Shown here: positions 19,777 through 31,262 of the stretch, one piece after another
Position numbering within the stretch: the stretch's first letter is position 1
How the letters are laid out: the number at the start of each line of letters is the position of its first letter
DNA from: Adineta ricciae
Lineage: Eukaryota > Rotifera > Eurotatoria > Adinetida > Adinetidae
DNA: 64,000 bases
Assembly (NCBI GenBank): GCA_905250025.1
Contig: CAJNOJ010000394.1
Coordinates: forward strand, 18,370-82,369
Direction: 5' to 3'
Notes under the pieces: generated by a model
Seen by the model: only the letters and a program-made list of their open reading frames with translations
Told to the model about the DNA's origin: nothing
Databases searched by the model: none
Position numbers and translations under genes: made by a program

Positions 19777-20691
19777 ATGGTTGTTACAATTGTCGTCAAT
19801 CGAATTTTTTTATCTATTTGTATTATCAATTGCTTCGTGTCATCAGTTTTTCTCATCACCGTTCTCGTCAATCGCCATCGTTATTTTAGTTTTCTTACTC
19901 TACTAGTGTGTAATACTGTTCTCGGTATTCTTCTTTATTCGTCGGTAAACATTGCGTCAGTTTGTTATATGTTCATTTGGGACGAACAAGTATTGCCAGT
20001 TGTAGATCCGCTATGTTCCATACGCGCTTATTTTTATCATTCGACGATTGCATGGATTCACCATTCCTTAGTTCTTCAGGCTATTGAACGATATTTCAAG
20101 ATTCGAAGAATTCTATTTTTCCGTACGCGTACACGCCAACTAGGCTTCATTCTCATTCAATGGTTATTTGATTTTCTCTTTGGTTTACCTGTGCTTTTGA
20201 CAGGGAACATGAAAAAGTTGATGATAGATAATCTATGTTTTGTCTCGCTCAACGCTCTCCCGTGCGTGCTTTATTTAGCTGGGGTGTCATTCATTCTGTC
20301 AGATATCACGTTGAGTGTAATCTATCGCTTGCTAGTGCGTCATGTGCGCGAGATTTCCTCACGATTGAATGGCAATCGACTCATTAATATGCAGCGGGAT
20401 TTGACAATAGTACATCGTATTGTTTTATTAAATATTCAACTGGTAATTGTTGGCTTCCCTGTGGTCATTGTTGTTGTATTTGTAACCATTCGTACTGATT
20501 TATTACCGAACAATACTGTTCGCGTTCTGATCATGATCATGAATATAGCGTTGTTATTTATGCTCTTAGTTCTCTTTTGGATCACTCCAAATCTACGAAA
20601 AAGTCTTATCGACATTCGAGATCGAGTCAAAGCACTTCTATCGAGAAAAAATAACTGTGTGCGCCCAATAATAAGTAATCACCAATATTAA
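19777..20691 (+). CDS. Rhodopsin-like 7TM receptor 2
   Basis: 304 aa, intronless, ATG at 19777 directly after a ttttacatttcag splice-acceptor-like site, so the 5' UTR is probably spliced. Seven hydrophobic helices are seen. A Cys ends the first extracellular loop (DPLCSIRAYFYH), the DRY position reads ERY (LQAIERYFK), intracellular loop 3 is short and basic, and TM7 ends LFWITPNLRKSL, a degenerate form of the usual NP-x2-Y. It is not closely similar to the receptor at 16517. Ligand unknown. The partner is at 47823. Confidence 0.8.
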   Translation: MVVTIVVNRIFLSICIINCFVSSVFLITVLVNRHRYFSFLTLLVCNTVLGILLYSSVNIASVCYMFIWDEQVLPVVDPLCSIRAYFYHSTIAWIHHSLVLQAIERYFKIRRILFFRTRTRQLGFILIQWLFDFLFGLPVLLTGNMKKLMIDNLCFVSLNALPCVLYLAGVSFILSDITLSVIYRLLVRHVREISSRLNGNRLINMQRDLTIVHRIVLLNIQLVIVGFPVVIVVVFVTIRTDLLPNNTVRVLIMIMNIALLFMLLVLFWITPNLRKSLIDIRDRVKALLSRKNNCVRPIISNHQY

Positions 20692-21029
20692 CGAAACATA
20701 TTCCTTGTGAATGGTCACCGTTTTCATCAAACAGCAAACAGTGATTATAGACAATATCGGCGTGGAGCAGATCTCAGTGTGGTGAAAGTATTCTTGTTTT
20801 TTTTCATTTGCACTGAATAAACTGACGAGAGAGCATATTCAAGTGTTCAAACAGTTTATATCCCATCTTTTGGTAGTAATCAGACAGCTTCAAAGCGCAT
20901 TTTCATACCAAATGGCAATAGGTATAACTTAAAAGAAAAGAACAGCAAGATGACGTTTAGTTATATTCTTTTCTACTTGCCCCCATAGAAGCCATTAAAT
21001 CATACTGTCTTCATCGATCCAACGAGCGC
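20692..21029. other. Short spacer before amidase pseudogene
   Basis: AT-rich; may include decayed 5' parts of the amidase. Nothing else seen. Confidence 0.4.
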
Positions 21030-21830
21030 TTGAACTTAGAGATGAGCCGATTACCAAAGAAAGTTTACTTGGACAATCAATACCTGATACCTATGCGAGG
21101 TCGAAGGAATTATTCAGGTTGGATGAAATGGATCAATCGAATTGTTGAAGATGATGAACTTGTGTTGAAAATTCTCTGTGAAGCAGCAGTTATCTTCTAC
21201 GTTCGCACTAATTAGCCACAAACCAAACGCTGATGCATACCGAATGTGACAGTGTTATTTATGGTACTACGGTCAATCCTTTCAATCGAAATTTATCGTC
21301 TGATGAAAGTTCCGATGGAGAAGAGGCACTGCTTGATTGAAAAATTAGTGTAATGAAAGTGGGACCTGGCATTGGTGAAGTATACATGCTCCAGCCGCAA
21401 ATAATGGAGTTTATCGATTACGACCGACTACTTCTCGAGTCCCATTGCAAGGTTTCGCAGCGTCACAAATGGGAAGAGAAAGTATCATTGCTGTCACCGG
21501 TCCACTTGCGCGATTGAGAGAAGACCTACATCTTTCCACGAAAGCAATGTTTTATGCTGAGCCGTGGGTAAGAGATCCATCTCTTGTACCCGCACCATGT
21601 AGACTAGTCAAAATTGTGAGGGACGACGACGTTGTGCATCCTCATTTGCCAATGACTGCATTGGTTCACAATCAATCAAATGTTAAGAAACGCACTTGAA
21701 AAGAAAGGCATCAACTGATTTCTGCAAGAGAAACATATCATGCTCGTTATGCACAAAAATGGAATCTTCTTGACTATCCGACAGGGATATTTCCTGTCAC
21801 TACAGTTGAGCTTATGAAAGATTAAGTGTA
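21030..21830 (+). pseudogene. Amidase-signature (acetamidase-like) pseudogene, copy A
   Basis: Pieces in several frames match the amidase-signature family, enzymes that hydrolyse amide bonds with a Ser-cisSer-Lys triad. Recognisable pieces: VEDDELVLKILCEAAVIFYV; IYGTTVNPFNRNLSS; a decayed GGSSGGE motif reading SDESSDGEE; and GFAASQMGRESIIAVTGPLAR with EPWVRDPSLVP. Damage: TGA at 21338-21340, a 1-nt loss at about 21375 in the GGS(I/M)R cis-Ser motif that is also present in copy B, and a deletion of about 100 nt near 21690 relative to copy B. The closest relatives by memory are fungal acetamidases, so horizontal acquisition followed by decay is likely but inferred. Confidence 0.8.
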
Positions 21831-22241
21831 AGTTGTATATATCGCCGGAAGACTATTTTAATACTCCGGTTGGACTACAAGTTACTTGTCGACGATAAAA
21901 TGGCGAAAAAGTATTGAAATGTCTTAAAGTAATCGAACATGCAATGGGCAGAGATCCATAAAAGAAAGGGTACTGTACATTTTTTGCTCGATTACTTATA
22001 GTAGCCTATGCTTTTCAGAAATAAATCTCGCTACTTTCCTCTTGATTAGGCGGCTAACGAAAAGACATTGGATACGATCTGTCAGGTGATTTATATTGCC
22101 ATCTATTTTTACAAAGTTACTTTCTCATTGGAGTATGAGCAATGCACGTCTCTCATGATTATTTGTTTTTTATGAATGAGTCAAGCGCAGTAAAAAAAAG
22201 TCATTGCTATTATTATCAAATACAGCACAAGCAACATATCC
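21831..22241. other. Spacer before F-box/LRR gene
   Basis: About 410 nt, AT-rich. Similar to copy B 49973-50446 with indels (a ~40-nt block near 50180 is missing in copy A). No gene seen. Confidence 0.4.
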
Positions 22242-23398
22242 ATGACAAATCATATTCCGTCGCCTATCTTGACGTTACCTACTAACATTATCCATCGTAT
22301 TTTGGATAATCTTGACGTGTTCGCTGTACTATATTCCGTTCGCAATGTATGCAAACGATTGAATACGGTCGTGGATGAATATAATCGATATCAGGTAGCT
22401 GACAAATTTGAGGCGATGTTAAAATGAAGATCTTTGCGAACTTTTTTTCGTAGACACTTATTTCATTAGATCTGTCTGATCGTCTAATCGGAGATCTCCG
22501 AGCACAACGTTTAGCATATGCATTATACAGTAACACAGTAAATCTCATTATGTTCTCAATCTCCTTTTTGTGTCAGCATGTTCTATGAACAGACTCTGAA
22601 AGAATTCAATCTCACTTCAAATCGAATCGAGGTTAACGGCGCACGATGTCTGGCGAATATATTGCGACAGAATACGGTAAATCTGATCGTCTTGTTATGT
22701 ACGTATATCAAATAGTTTCTCAGTACTTTTTGTCGTATAGGTACTCACCACACTCAATCTTTATAACAATGAAGTTGGCGATGAGAGAGTACAATATTTA
22801 GCGGATGCATTACGAAGTAACACGGTAATTAGTATTCTTCTCCGTATATTGACTTGTGTTTATTTATGCAGACACTTATTACATTGGATCTCTCGTCTAA
22901 CGAAATGGGAGATGATGGAGCGCAGTACTTAGCTCGTGCATTACGAAAAAATACAGTAAGGATTATTTTGTAGGTAAATTGCTCGATCTTACACCAAGTT
23001 CTTTAGATACTTACCACATTGATACTCTCGAATAACCTAATTAGAGCTCAAGGAGCAGGTTACTTAGCAGATGCTTTACGTACCAACACTGTGAGTCTCA
23101 TTCTTGGTTCCTACCATTGGTATTCATAATTTGACACTTTTACGTAGACACTGACGACATTAGATCTTTATAACAACGAAATCAAAGATACGGGTGCACA
23201 GCATCTGATCGATGCATTACAAAACAATACAGTGATTACTCTTTCTTTGTTTTTCTAACGCTTTGATATGAGGATTTGGGTGTGTTTTAGACTCTCACTA
23301 CATTGGATGTTACGTGGAATCAAATTGGCAGCGATCTGGAAGATTTTCTGGATGATTTGATCGAGCACAACCAGCAAAGAACAATAGAGGAGTGCTAA
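22242..23398 (+). CDS. F-box protein with seven LRRs, one exon per repeat
   Basis: Proposed CDS is join(22242..22394, 22454..22537, 22593..22676, 22741..22824, 22872..22955, 23007..23090, 23148..23231, 23291..23398), 254 aa. Exon 1 encodes an F-box (ILTLPTNIIHRILDNLDVF, ..VCKRLN), which docks to Skp1 in SCF ubiquitin ligases. Each of the six middle exons is exactly 84 nt, phase 0, and encodes one 28-residue ribonuclease-inhibitor-type LRR of the form TL-x2-LDL-x2-N-x-I-x2-GAQ-x-LA-x-AL-x-NT. The last exon carries a seventh repeat and the tail. Every boundary is repeated in copy B. The likely role is substrate recognition; the target is unknown. Confidence 0.85.
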
Positions 23399-24338
23399 TG
23401 AGGGTGGATGTGGATGATGTTGAGATCGTAGTTAGACCTATTTTGAACAAAAACTAAATTACACAAATTAGGAAGATTAGAAATGATGTTGAGTTTATAG
23501 CTAACTAAAGCAGATATCCACTGCGAAAGGAATGTAATTCATGATTCTCATCTTTAACAATGCTTTCCTTGTCATACAAAACATTGCGATTGTGTTTACC
23601 CATTGTGCTTCAGGTAGCGTTTTCCATCAAGAAATAGCCATGTTATCTCTACAGATGTTTTCTTAGTGCGTGTTAGACACTTTTCACTGCTATATACATG
23701 AAGTATTTGCCACAGGCGTATTTCCGTCATCTATTATCATACGTCTATAGACCTCTACTGGTCGTGCTTGAAGTGTTTCTCCCATACTTTCTCTCTTCGG
23801 AACTGTAACTTATAAATCGGTTTTAGTAGTACATAAGGATGCTCGAAGAGGAAGATCTGTAGACAAGGCAACAAGTGGAACTATTAGAAAACCTAACTGT
23901 GAGCCATATTGGGTTCTAGATAATCCTAAACGTTCTTCAATGATCATAATGACATGATAAGTGTTCATGCGAGCTAGATAAGCTGATATTGATAAAATTT
24001 AAATAGGAAGCTCATCTTTGTGTAATGACGTATTCACCAAAGTGAAAGGTTAAAATAGACAAATTTAGTTCGAGTATCGATTTGGTTTCTCCAAAGTGGA
24101 TTTCTGATAACGAAATGGGAACCGGTTGTAAGGGGTTATAGTACACTATTTCGATAATGAAACACGTGTACTCTTGTCCCGTCGCATTGTGAAACATTGC
24201 ATAATGCAAAGAAAGAAAAAAAATATGAATTACATATAATGCCTATGACTTTTCCGATCGAAAATGATCAAAACATTCGTAATATCTCAATTGTTTTCAC
24301 AATAGCTTCAAACACTATTATGAAAACGAAAAAGGAGT
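23399..24338. other. Spacer between F-box/LRR gene and tRNA
   Basis: 0.94 kb, AT-rich, no coding frame conserved in copy B. Copy B (51680-52689) has extra segments here, one of about 100 nt near 52030-52140. Confidence 0.5.
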
Positions 24339-24412
24339 CGCTCCCGAATGGATTCGAACCATCTGTCTTCCGGTTAACGGCCGGATGCATTTACCACTTA
24401 CGCTACAGAAGC
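24339..24412 (-). tRNA. tRNA-Asn (anticodon GTT)
   Basis: 74 nt fold as a full cloverleaf: 7-bp acceptor stem (GCTTCTG with CGGGAGC, two G-T pairs), D stem GCGT/ATGC with GG in the loop, anticodon stem TCCGG/CCGGA, loop CCGTTAA giving anticodon GTT, 5-nt variable loop, T arm GATGG/CCATT with loop TTCGAAT, discriminator G. Position 33 is C, not the near-universal T. No intron. The copy at 52690 differs by one acceptor base that makes a better pair. Confidence 0.85.
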
Positions 24413-26665
24413 ATATCAAGTACGATTTACAGCCAAACTGTTTCTTTTTTTCCACTATGTTATGACAAAATATGCATTGTCGAGATCTAATGATTAACAG
24501 GAAAGAATATTTGTTTAAAAATAAATCGTTGATGACATTATTTGTAATTAATGAAAAAAAGACATATCAACATACAATCATTCTTCGATCAATTAATTAG
24601 ATAACATGTTTTAACGCAACGCGAACTAATCATTTGTTTTTGTTCTCAAGACTATGATAAAAACGATGTGAAAAAAAGCCCAGATATTTATGTGAAAAGA
24701 CTTCTCCAATATGATCAAAATCACATAAAAAGTTCAAGAAAGCCAGACACAAAAGGAAACTAAGAAGGATAAGAATTCAAAAAAATACAAACTTGAACTG
24801 GAAAAGAATGGAGCAAAATCCTCGATTAGTGTGGTGTTACCTGTAACTCTAATTAGCTATCAGAGACTGTTTTCTTTTAGAGAAGTAAATTACATATTCT
24901 GCGTATTCTTTAGCTGGATCATATACTTATTTGATGTAATCTATTGTTGGGTATATTCTTTTCTATCTATGAGAAAATAAAATTTTCACTGTTCAGGCAG
25001 TTCTGGGACACATCCATGTTTTTACTGATCCGGGCGAACTGATGGAAAGTAGAACATCTATATTTTAAAGTTCAAGGAAGTACATGAATGTAGTCAATTT
25101 ATCTTGAGAAATTCATGATCTTTCCTGTTCTAATTTAAATACTTTTATTATCTGTGTTCAAATGTAATCCTCTTTCATCTTTGATGTCTGACATTTTGAT
25201 GTCATTTGAACATTATTTATGCTAAGCAAAGATAATTCCAAGGTACTAACGTCACTAAAGTACAAACAATCTCATCGGAGTATAGTAGACTGACTTTTCT
25301 CTCTTCAGACCAATACATTCTTTTAATTGAAACTCCATGTGAAAATATTGTCTCATTATTTTGATATTTTCCACTTATTTGCTCGATGGAAAGGGTACTT
25401 TGCAACAGATCACTTCCTCGTGGCTGTTGTGGGATCGGATTGAACTCAACAGTTGAAAAATACAAAAAAAAAGTCATTTTCTTATTCTCACTCATCCCAT
25501 CTAATCTATGCGAACTTACGAGGATTCTTACATGATAGCAGAGCTCATGCTTCAGGCTTTCTGGACGTATTACAATAAAATATCGTCTCACAAAAAAATA
25601 TTCCTCTTAAGTCAGTATCCTAAAAGTACGTCGATATGAGCGATCGACTCTATAAATAAGCATATCAAAGATTTTCCATATCAGACGATAATTTCCTTAA
25701 GCCCCTCTTTTTTCATCTTTATGAAGTAAACAGTAAAAACCCAGTTCCGTTATGACACTTAAACTGCTCGTACATTAGACTTGAATTTGTGCCAGATAAT
25801 AGGAATCATGAGCGTAAGTACAAACATATTAATGGCACAATAAGATCATTCTAAAAATATTTTGGAAGCAACAAACTGCAACTTTAGCGTGATGATATCT
25901 ATATGACCCACTTGAGATTTATACAAGGAATGCGATAGATCAACACTGACTTATAGATTAGACATAGAGTTTGATCTGCCACAGGAGATTTGTGAAATGC
26001 ACTGTATAGATTGATGATTTGCTAATGATTATAATGTACAAATACTTATTTTTGTCGATGGAAAGGCGAATCACGCAACAAAATGAAAATGCACTTTTTT
26101 GTCATATCATAGTTATGTGCTGTACTACTGGAGTATCAGGATCTTAAGCGCTAGGTCAGTATGACATTAGATGTGATCGAAAAGATATATGACCAGTTGG
26201 TTAACTTCATTACGAAAAGAAGTGCGCTTCCTCGGGGAGAAATGATTGACCTTCAGCGTTGAATATTCGTACATTCTACGGGCATCGATTTGTTCTCGAT
26301 CTGAAAAATGTCCGATCAGTTTCGTTTGCACTCAGTTTTGTTTCTTTTGTTTGAATTAGTATGAAATGAATCCTTTTAAAAAAAAGCACTCATCGTCTAC
26401 AGAGTAGTGTCTGCTTTCGCAAAAGAATTGTTACACTATTTGCGGATATCTTTCAAGTGATTTCATATACATGTTGATCTGTGGGTGGCTTTCTTGTTTC
26501 TTTTCAATAAAAAAATTTCATCTCTTCTGTGATCGTCCTACTTCATTAACTACGTAATCAATATTTGGAAACCTTTGATGACAAAAAAAAAACAGCTCGT
26601 ATAAGAAAGCAATCCAGTAGGAAAAGTTTGTTCATTACTTCTTCAGCATAACCTATACTGAAATT
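24413..26665. other. Gene-free spacer, 2.25 kb
   Basis: AT-rich. It aligns with copy B 52764-54674 but contains two blocks of roughly 180 nt (about 25595-25775 and 25980-26150) that copy B lacks. No conserved frame or RNA gene recognised. Confidence 0.5.
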
Positions 26666-28461
26666 ATGCTCGTAAGCCGAACTCATCGATCGAAAACTAT
26701 CAATCATCGTCGTAATCGTCATCGAAAACACAGTACTAACATGTCAAAATCTACGAGAATCATTCATGTATCGATACGACCACCACGCCGAACTTCTCCT
26801 ACGAATACAACCATAACGAGGTCGCAAAAGAATGCACAACCAATGAGACCTCTTACTAATCAACATCTTCAAGTCCATCCTTATTCACACTCCCCAATTG
26901 GATCACAATGCTCTTCAGAATCAACTGATATTCAACAATATGTTCACCCTGTTTTAAAAGTAAATTCTTCTTTGAACTGATGCACGACTATTTTTTATGA
27001 TCCACCATAGAAAAATCGATACAATTCGAATCGAATATCACCTGATTTCGACGATCGTTCAGCGACAACAAACAGCAGTTCGAAAGTAACAGAAGCAAAA
27101 GTGAGTCCAGTCCATTCGATTAGAATAGATTCTGATTCGCAATATTAGATGTTTCATTCACATTCAAGTCGTCTTGGTATTACAAAGGATCAGCATGGCT
27201 ATTTGGAGCACAAGAGAAAAGCAAAGTATACAAATTTTCTTCAGCAAGTGATGAATCATCAACGAATATACTTTAGACGTAAGAAAATATGCGTGGCTGC
27301 AATACTGGTGATCAGCTTCTTGTTACTATTGCCGATCATTATTATTCCTTCGGTTATTTTGACACAAAGAAAAACAAAAACAGTTTATCGTAAGCGACAT
27401 ACGTATTTATGTAAACTTGATGACTGAAACGTGGTAGTCCTTCTTGTGAATAGCTGCCGAGGCTAGATTGCGTTGGAATGCAACTGGTATAACTGTCGCT
27501 GGTATTCTCGGGCTTAGCGGCGCAGCTAGTGATCGCCTAAACACGCCAATCCATCTGGCTGTCGACTATCTTAATACTATGTATATTGCTGACTATGGGT
27601 GTCATCGAATTCAGCGTTGGTTTAGAAACGCATCGTCGGGTACTACAGTCGCTGGAAATATGAACTGCTCTGCAGGAGCAAATTTGAATTCATTAAATTA
27701 TCCGATACATATCCTTCTTGATCCTGATAACAACATGTATATATTAGAACATAGTAACTCAAGAGCTCTGTTCTGGCCGAATAGTGCCTCGTCAGGAGAA
27801 ATGATTGCAGGCACTGGTAAGTGAATGAGACATCTTCTTCAATTTTAGGCAAATAATGAACTTATATTGTTTAGGTATTTCCGGTAATGCGAGCGATCAG
27901 TTGTATTTACCATTCGGTATGTCAAGAGATATGAATGACGGTACAATTTATATAGCAGATACTTATAATAGCCGCATAATGCGTTATTTGTATAACGCAA
28001 GTTCAGGAACAGTAGTTGCCGGAGGAAATGGAAGCGGAAACAATATTTCACAGTTGAATTTTCCTACTAGTGTGTATTTCGAATCATCGTCGAACAGTCT
28101 TGTAATCGTTAATTATAATGAAAACAATATTCTACGTTGGAAAATAGGTGATAGCGGATGGACATTGATCGCTGGTGGTATAAATGGGTCCAGGGGTTCG
28201 ACATCGACACTTCTCAGTTCACCAGTTAAGACGACATTTGATCCCATGGGAAATATGTACGTTGCAGATCTACTCAATCATCGTATTCAATTATTTTTAT
28301 CGGGTGAAGCAAATGGAACAACTGTTGCCGGTGTTTCTGCGATGTTTGGTAACGATGCGACGCATCTGAATAGTCCATATGGCGTAGCTTTAGATAACCA
28401 ACTTAATTTGTATGTCGCTGACAGCGGCAATCAGCGTATTCAAAAATTTCTTCGATATTGA
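26666..28461 (+). CDS. Type II membrane protein with extracellular NHL repeats
   Basis: Proposed CDS is join(26666..26959, 27011..27100, 27149..27389, 27454..27816, 27875..28461), 524 aa, with all phases matching and the same sites in copy B. The first ~180 residues are basic and Ser/Thr-rich and would be cytoplasmic; a single membrane helix follows (AAILVISFLLLLPIIIIPSVIL). After it come five to six NHL blades with the recurring YIADYGCHRIQRW, SGTTVAG, YVADSGNQRIQKF pattern, forming a beta-propeller. N-glycosylation sites fit an outside location. NHL propellers bind proteins or RNA; a receptor or adhesion role is only a guess. Confidence 0.8.
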
Positions 28462-29831
28462 TTGTTTTGCTTAGAAAGACTGAAAGAACTAGATCGCATA
28501 AACATCAGGCAGTGTTTTTTATTTATACCAGAATTGTGATGATCATCATTAAAATAAAGCGAAAATCGAGAAAAGACGTCATGCATGTGCTCTTTTATTC
28601 TATGCACTCATCACCTTCACGCTCGCCATACTCATAAAGGAGAAAGATGGTTCTATTTGATACACAGATCAATTCGGTTTAGAAATATCATTGATATGTT
28701 CGTAGCGAATTTTGTCTGCCAGTAACAACGACTACTGCTGTGAGAGTTGGTTCAATCGAAATAAGTTTGGTTGCTGTTTCAATACAAAGAGATATTTGTG
28801 AAGAATGTCCTCACTATAAACGATAAAGGACCAAGTAATGAGTAATATCATACATTAAGTTTTTTTGTCATGAGATGTTTAGCATCAGTGAGAGTTTGGA
28901 TAGATGTAAGCTTAGGCGAGAGTGAAGGTCTAAGTAAATGTGAATAGATGCTATGTTACTTGTCTTTCACACTTATCCATAAATGACTTCATTATTCATG
29001 TTTTTTGACATGCTTCAGTTAAGTTTTATTGATTAAAAAGAGAAAATAGATTGTGTATAGGTCCAAGATCAAAGAGATCTTGTTCAACCAATCAGAACTT
29101 GTGTTCTACTTTATTTTCTAAAAGTTGTCTTACAGCTTCCTATGCCTTTAAAACATCTCAGACAATTCATACTTTATATAAAATACATTTCTATGGATAA
29201 CATCCATTCTATCACGAAAATTCAAACAACTCGTCTTCACATAACCTCAGTGATAATAAGAAAAATGAACATCGTTCCTTAACTATTATGAAAGACTCGG
29301 TATAATGAATATCTAGTCCGAGTGTAACTCAATATATGATAATAAACTACTAGTGAAATATTAATCTTGCGTATTTTAACTCTTTTTGGTTCCGGAAGAC
29401 AGAAAAAGAGTTTTCCAAAGTATTGAATCATGAAAATGAAAGCGACACAGACAATAATCTCCATGACTCATGACATTGATGATCAATTACAAGATGTAGT
29501 TCTTCACTTAGTCAGCTTTTTGACAAATATTATCGTAAGCTTCTTCCTCTGGCATGTATATTTTCTGTGTAATATTAAATGTCTCGGAAAATAAATCTTA
29601 GAAGTTTTCTGGTTCTATTCGATAAACTCTGCAAGTAATGAGATCATTAGATTTGATTTTTCCAAAATAACCTGTTACTGTCACTTCCAGAGTAGAGCAT
29701 TGCTTTTCTGTTATTCCAAGACTTTCATCTAATAGGTTGAAAGAAATTTAAACATTGTTTAGAATATTAGTACTCTCGAATAGTTCTGAAGTAAAATTTG
29801 CCAAACGATTTTTATGTTCACCTTGTTGTTG
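28462..29831. other. Gene-free spacer
   Basis: 1.4 kb, AT-rich, aligned with copy B 56471-57897. Copy B has an extra ~165 nt near 56705-56870. No gene recognised. Confidence 0.5.
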
Positions 29832-30355
29832 CTAAATGAATGCCACGGCCGTGGAAAGCCTTTACGATAATTGTTTTTCAGTCTTTTCAATTTCTCTTGC
29901 ACACGTATTTTCCGCAATTGAATGAGTAATTGTTTGGTCAATATAATCTTCCAGCATTTTCACCGTTTAATTGTTAGTCTTTCGAATATTGTTCTTTTTC
30001 ATAAACTCCCCGATACACTCAGCAAATATCCGTCCAACTATCGAATAAAGAACCAAATTTCGATTGCTCACTCGACACAGTTCACCACATTGATTTTGAA
30101 CTGATGAACATCTTATTCCAGACGTTGTCTAACAGCCTTTATATGATCTTCGAAACTCTCCAGGCCAGATTGGATTTATTCGATGCTGCCTATAGCTACA
30201 CCGAGGATTTTGTGCGCCGCTGCATCTACCACACATCTTTGTTTTTTTCGAAAACACTTTTTATATCGGATGCTTCCAAGATCTTTCCAATTGTGGACAC
30301 TACTTCGGGCATGTACACTTGGCTTCTAACTTGACGTTGATCTTGCACAAAGTAA
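29832..30355 (-). pseudogene. Decayed copy of an unrecognised gene
   Basis: Matches the open 173-codon exon at 57898-58433 but is broken: near its 3' end a CAA codon has become TAA (QLS then stop), there is a loss of about 24 nt near 30110, and further frame changes occur. It retains pieces of the unknown protein such as the NNNQTMKMLDDCIDQ region in altered form. Sequence up to about 30650 is the decayed remainder of its upstream exon. Confidence 0.6.
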
Positions 30356-31262
30356 TAAACATCTGCAAGACAAAGTGATTCAATTTTTTACCAAAATGTT
30401 AAAGTGTACACTAGAACAACAGCTTTTCATCGCCGTTGAGTGCTGGTTTCATTTCTTCCACTCGTGCAGGAACTTGTTGAACAGCGTCAATCACTTTTTG
30501 TTTATTGATACCGACAATATCGAGCGCTTGAACTACAATCGGAGTTACATACTCTGCGCACTAAAATCATTTTTCGAGAAATTTTCGATCGTATCTATTC
30601 CAACACCGATCATTTTAACAGCTTTATATATTTCTTGTTCGAAATAACTTCTTAGTTGCTTGAAGTAAAGAATGACAAGTGTTGGACTATCTCGAGCTAA
30701 TTCTTAAAGAAGAATATGAACTGATTTTTTTTCCAATTCATTCATCCACTGTAATGTGATGAGATGTGATCTTTGAATAATGGACTCAACAACCTGCGAT
30801 ACTGTTTGAAGTGCACTCGGTGAATAATTCATTTAAATAGTACATGTTCCTCGTACATTTATTGGGCGATGCTGAAAATTTGGATGTGTCTTGCCAATCG
30901 ACGATCAAATTGGGAAGAACTGCTTATGTTGTTCGCACGTCTAAGAATCAACTGGGAACAATCATTTACATAAAAGAGTAGAACAGTTTATCGACATGTT
31001 TTCAATGAACATTCAACAGCTCTCAACTGTGTTTTATACACACGAATTAAACAGTTTTCTTCAGCTTACTCAATGCAACAGAACGCTTTTCAAAAAAGAT
31101 TTAAATCATTGCATTTAAATGTTACCGAAAATAGACTGTGTGGATAATGTTCTCACTAACTTTGTGTGCAGCACACATGCGTATATTCTCAAGCTTCTCT
31201 TTTCTGATAAATAAAACAATTGAGATTACTGCTGTTCTCATTGATAAATAAAAAGTAAAACG
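30356..31262. other. Remnant exon and spacer before the legumain gene
   Basis: About 30420-30650 aligns with the presumed upstream exon of the unknown gene in copy B (58493-58700) and is broken by stops. 30651-31262 has no match in copy B and no gene. Confidence 0.4.

Larger units (their letters stand above)
3522..30650 (+). repeat. Copy A of a ~27-kb direct repeat
   Basis: This stretch matches 31496-58735 in the same orientation and gene order. The offset is 27973 at the left edge, 27997-28000 around the TDO and GH36-like genes, 28046 at the second receptor and 28009 at the end of the NHL gene, so the copies differ by many small indels. Exon-intron boundaries are conserved throughout. Divergence is low in exons (6 of 84 positions in one LRR exon counted by eye) and visibly higher in spacers. 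It may be one of two homologous haplotypes or a true tandem duplication. Confidence 0.95.

Noticed and set aside
24197-24490. Plus-strand open frame over the tRNA
   Set aside because: It is the antisense of the tRNA-Asn gene; conservation comes from the tRNA.
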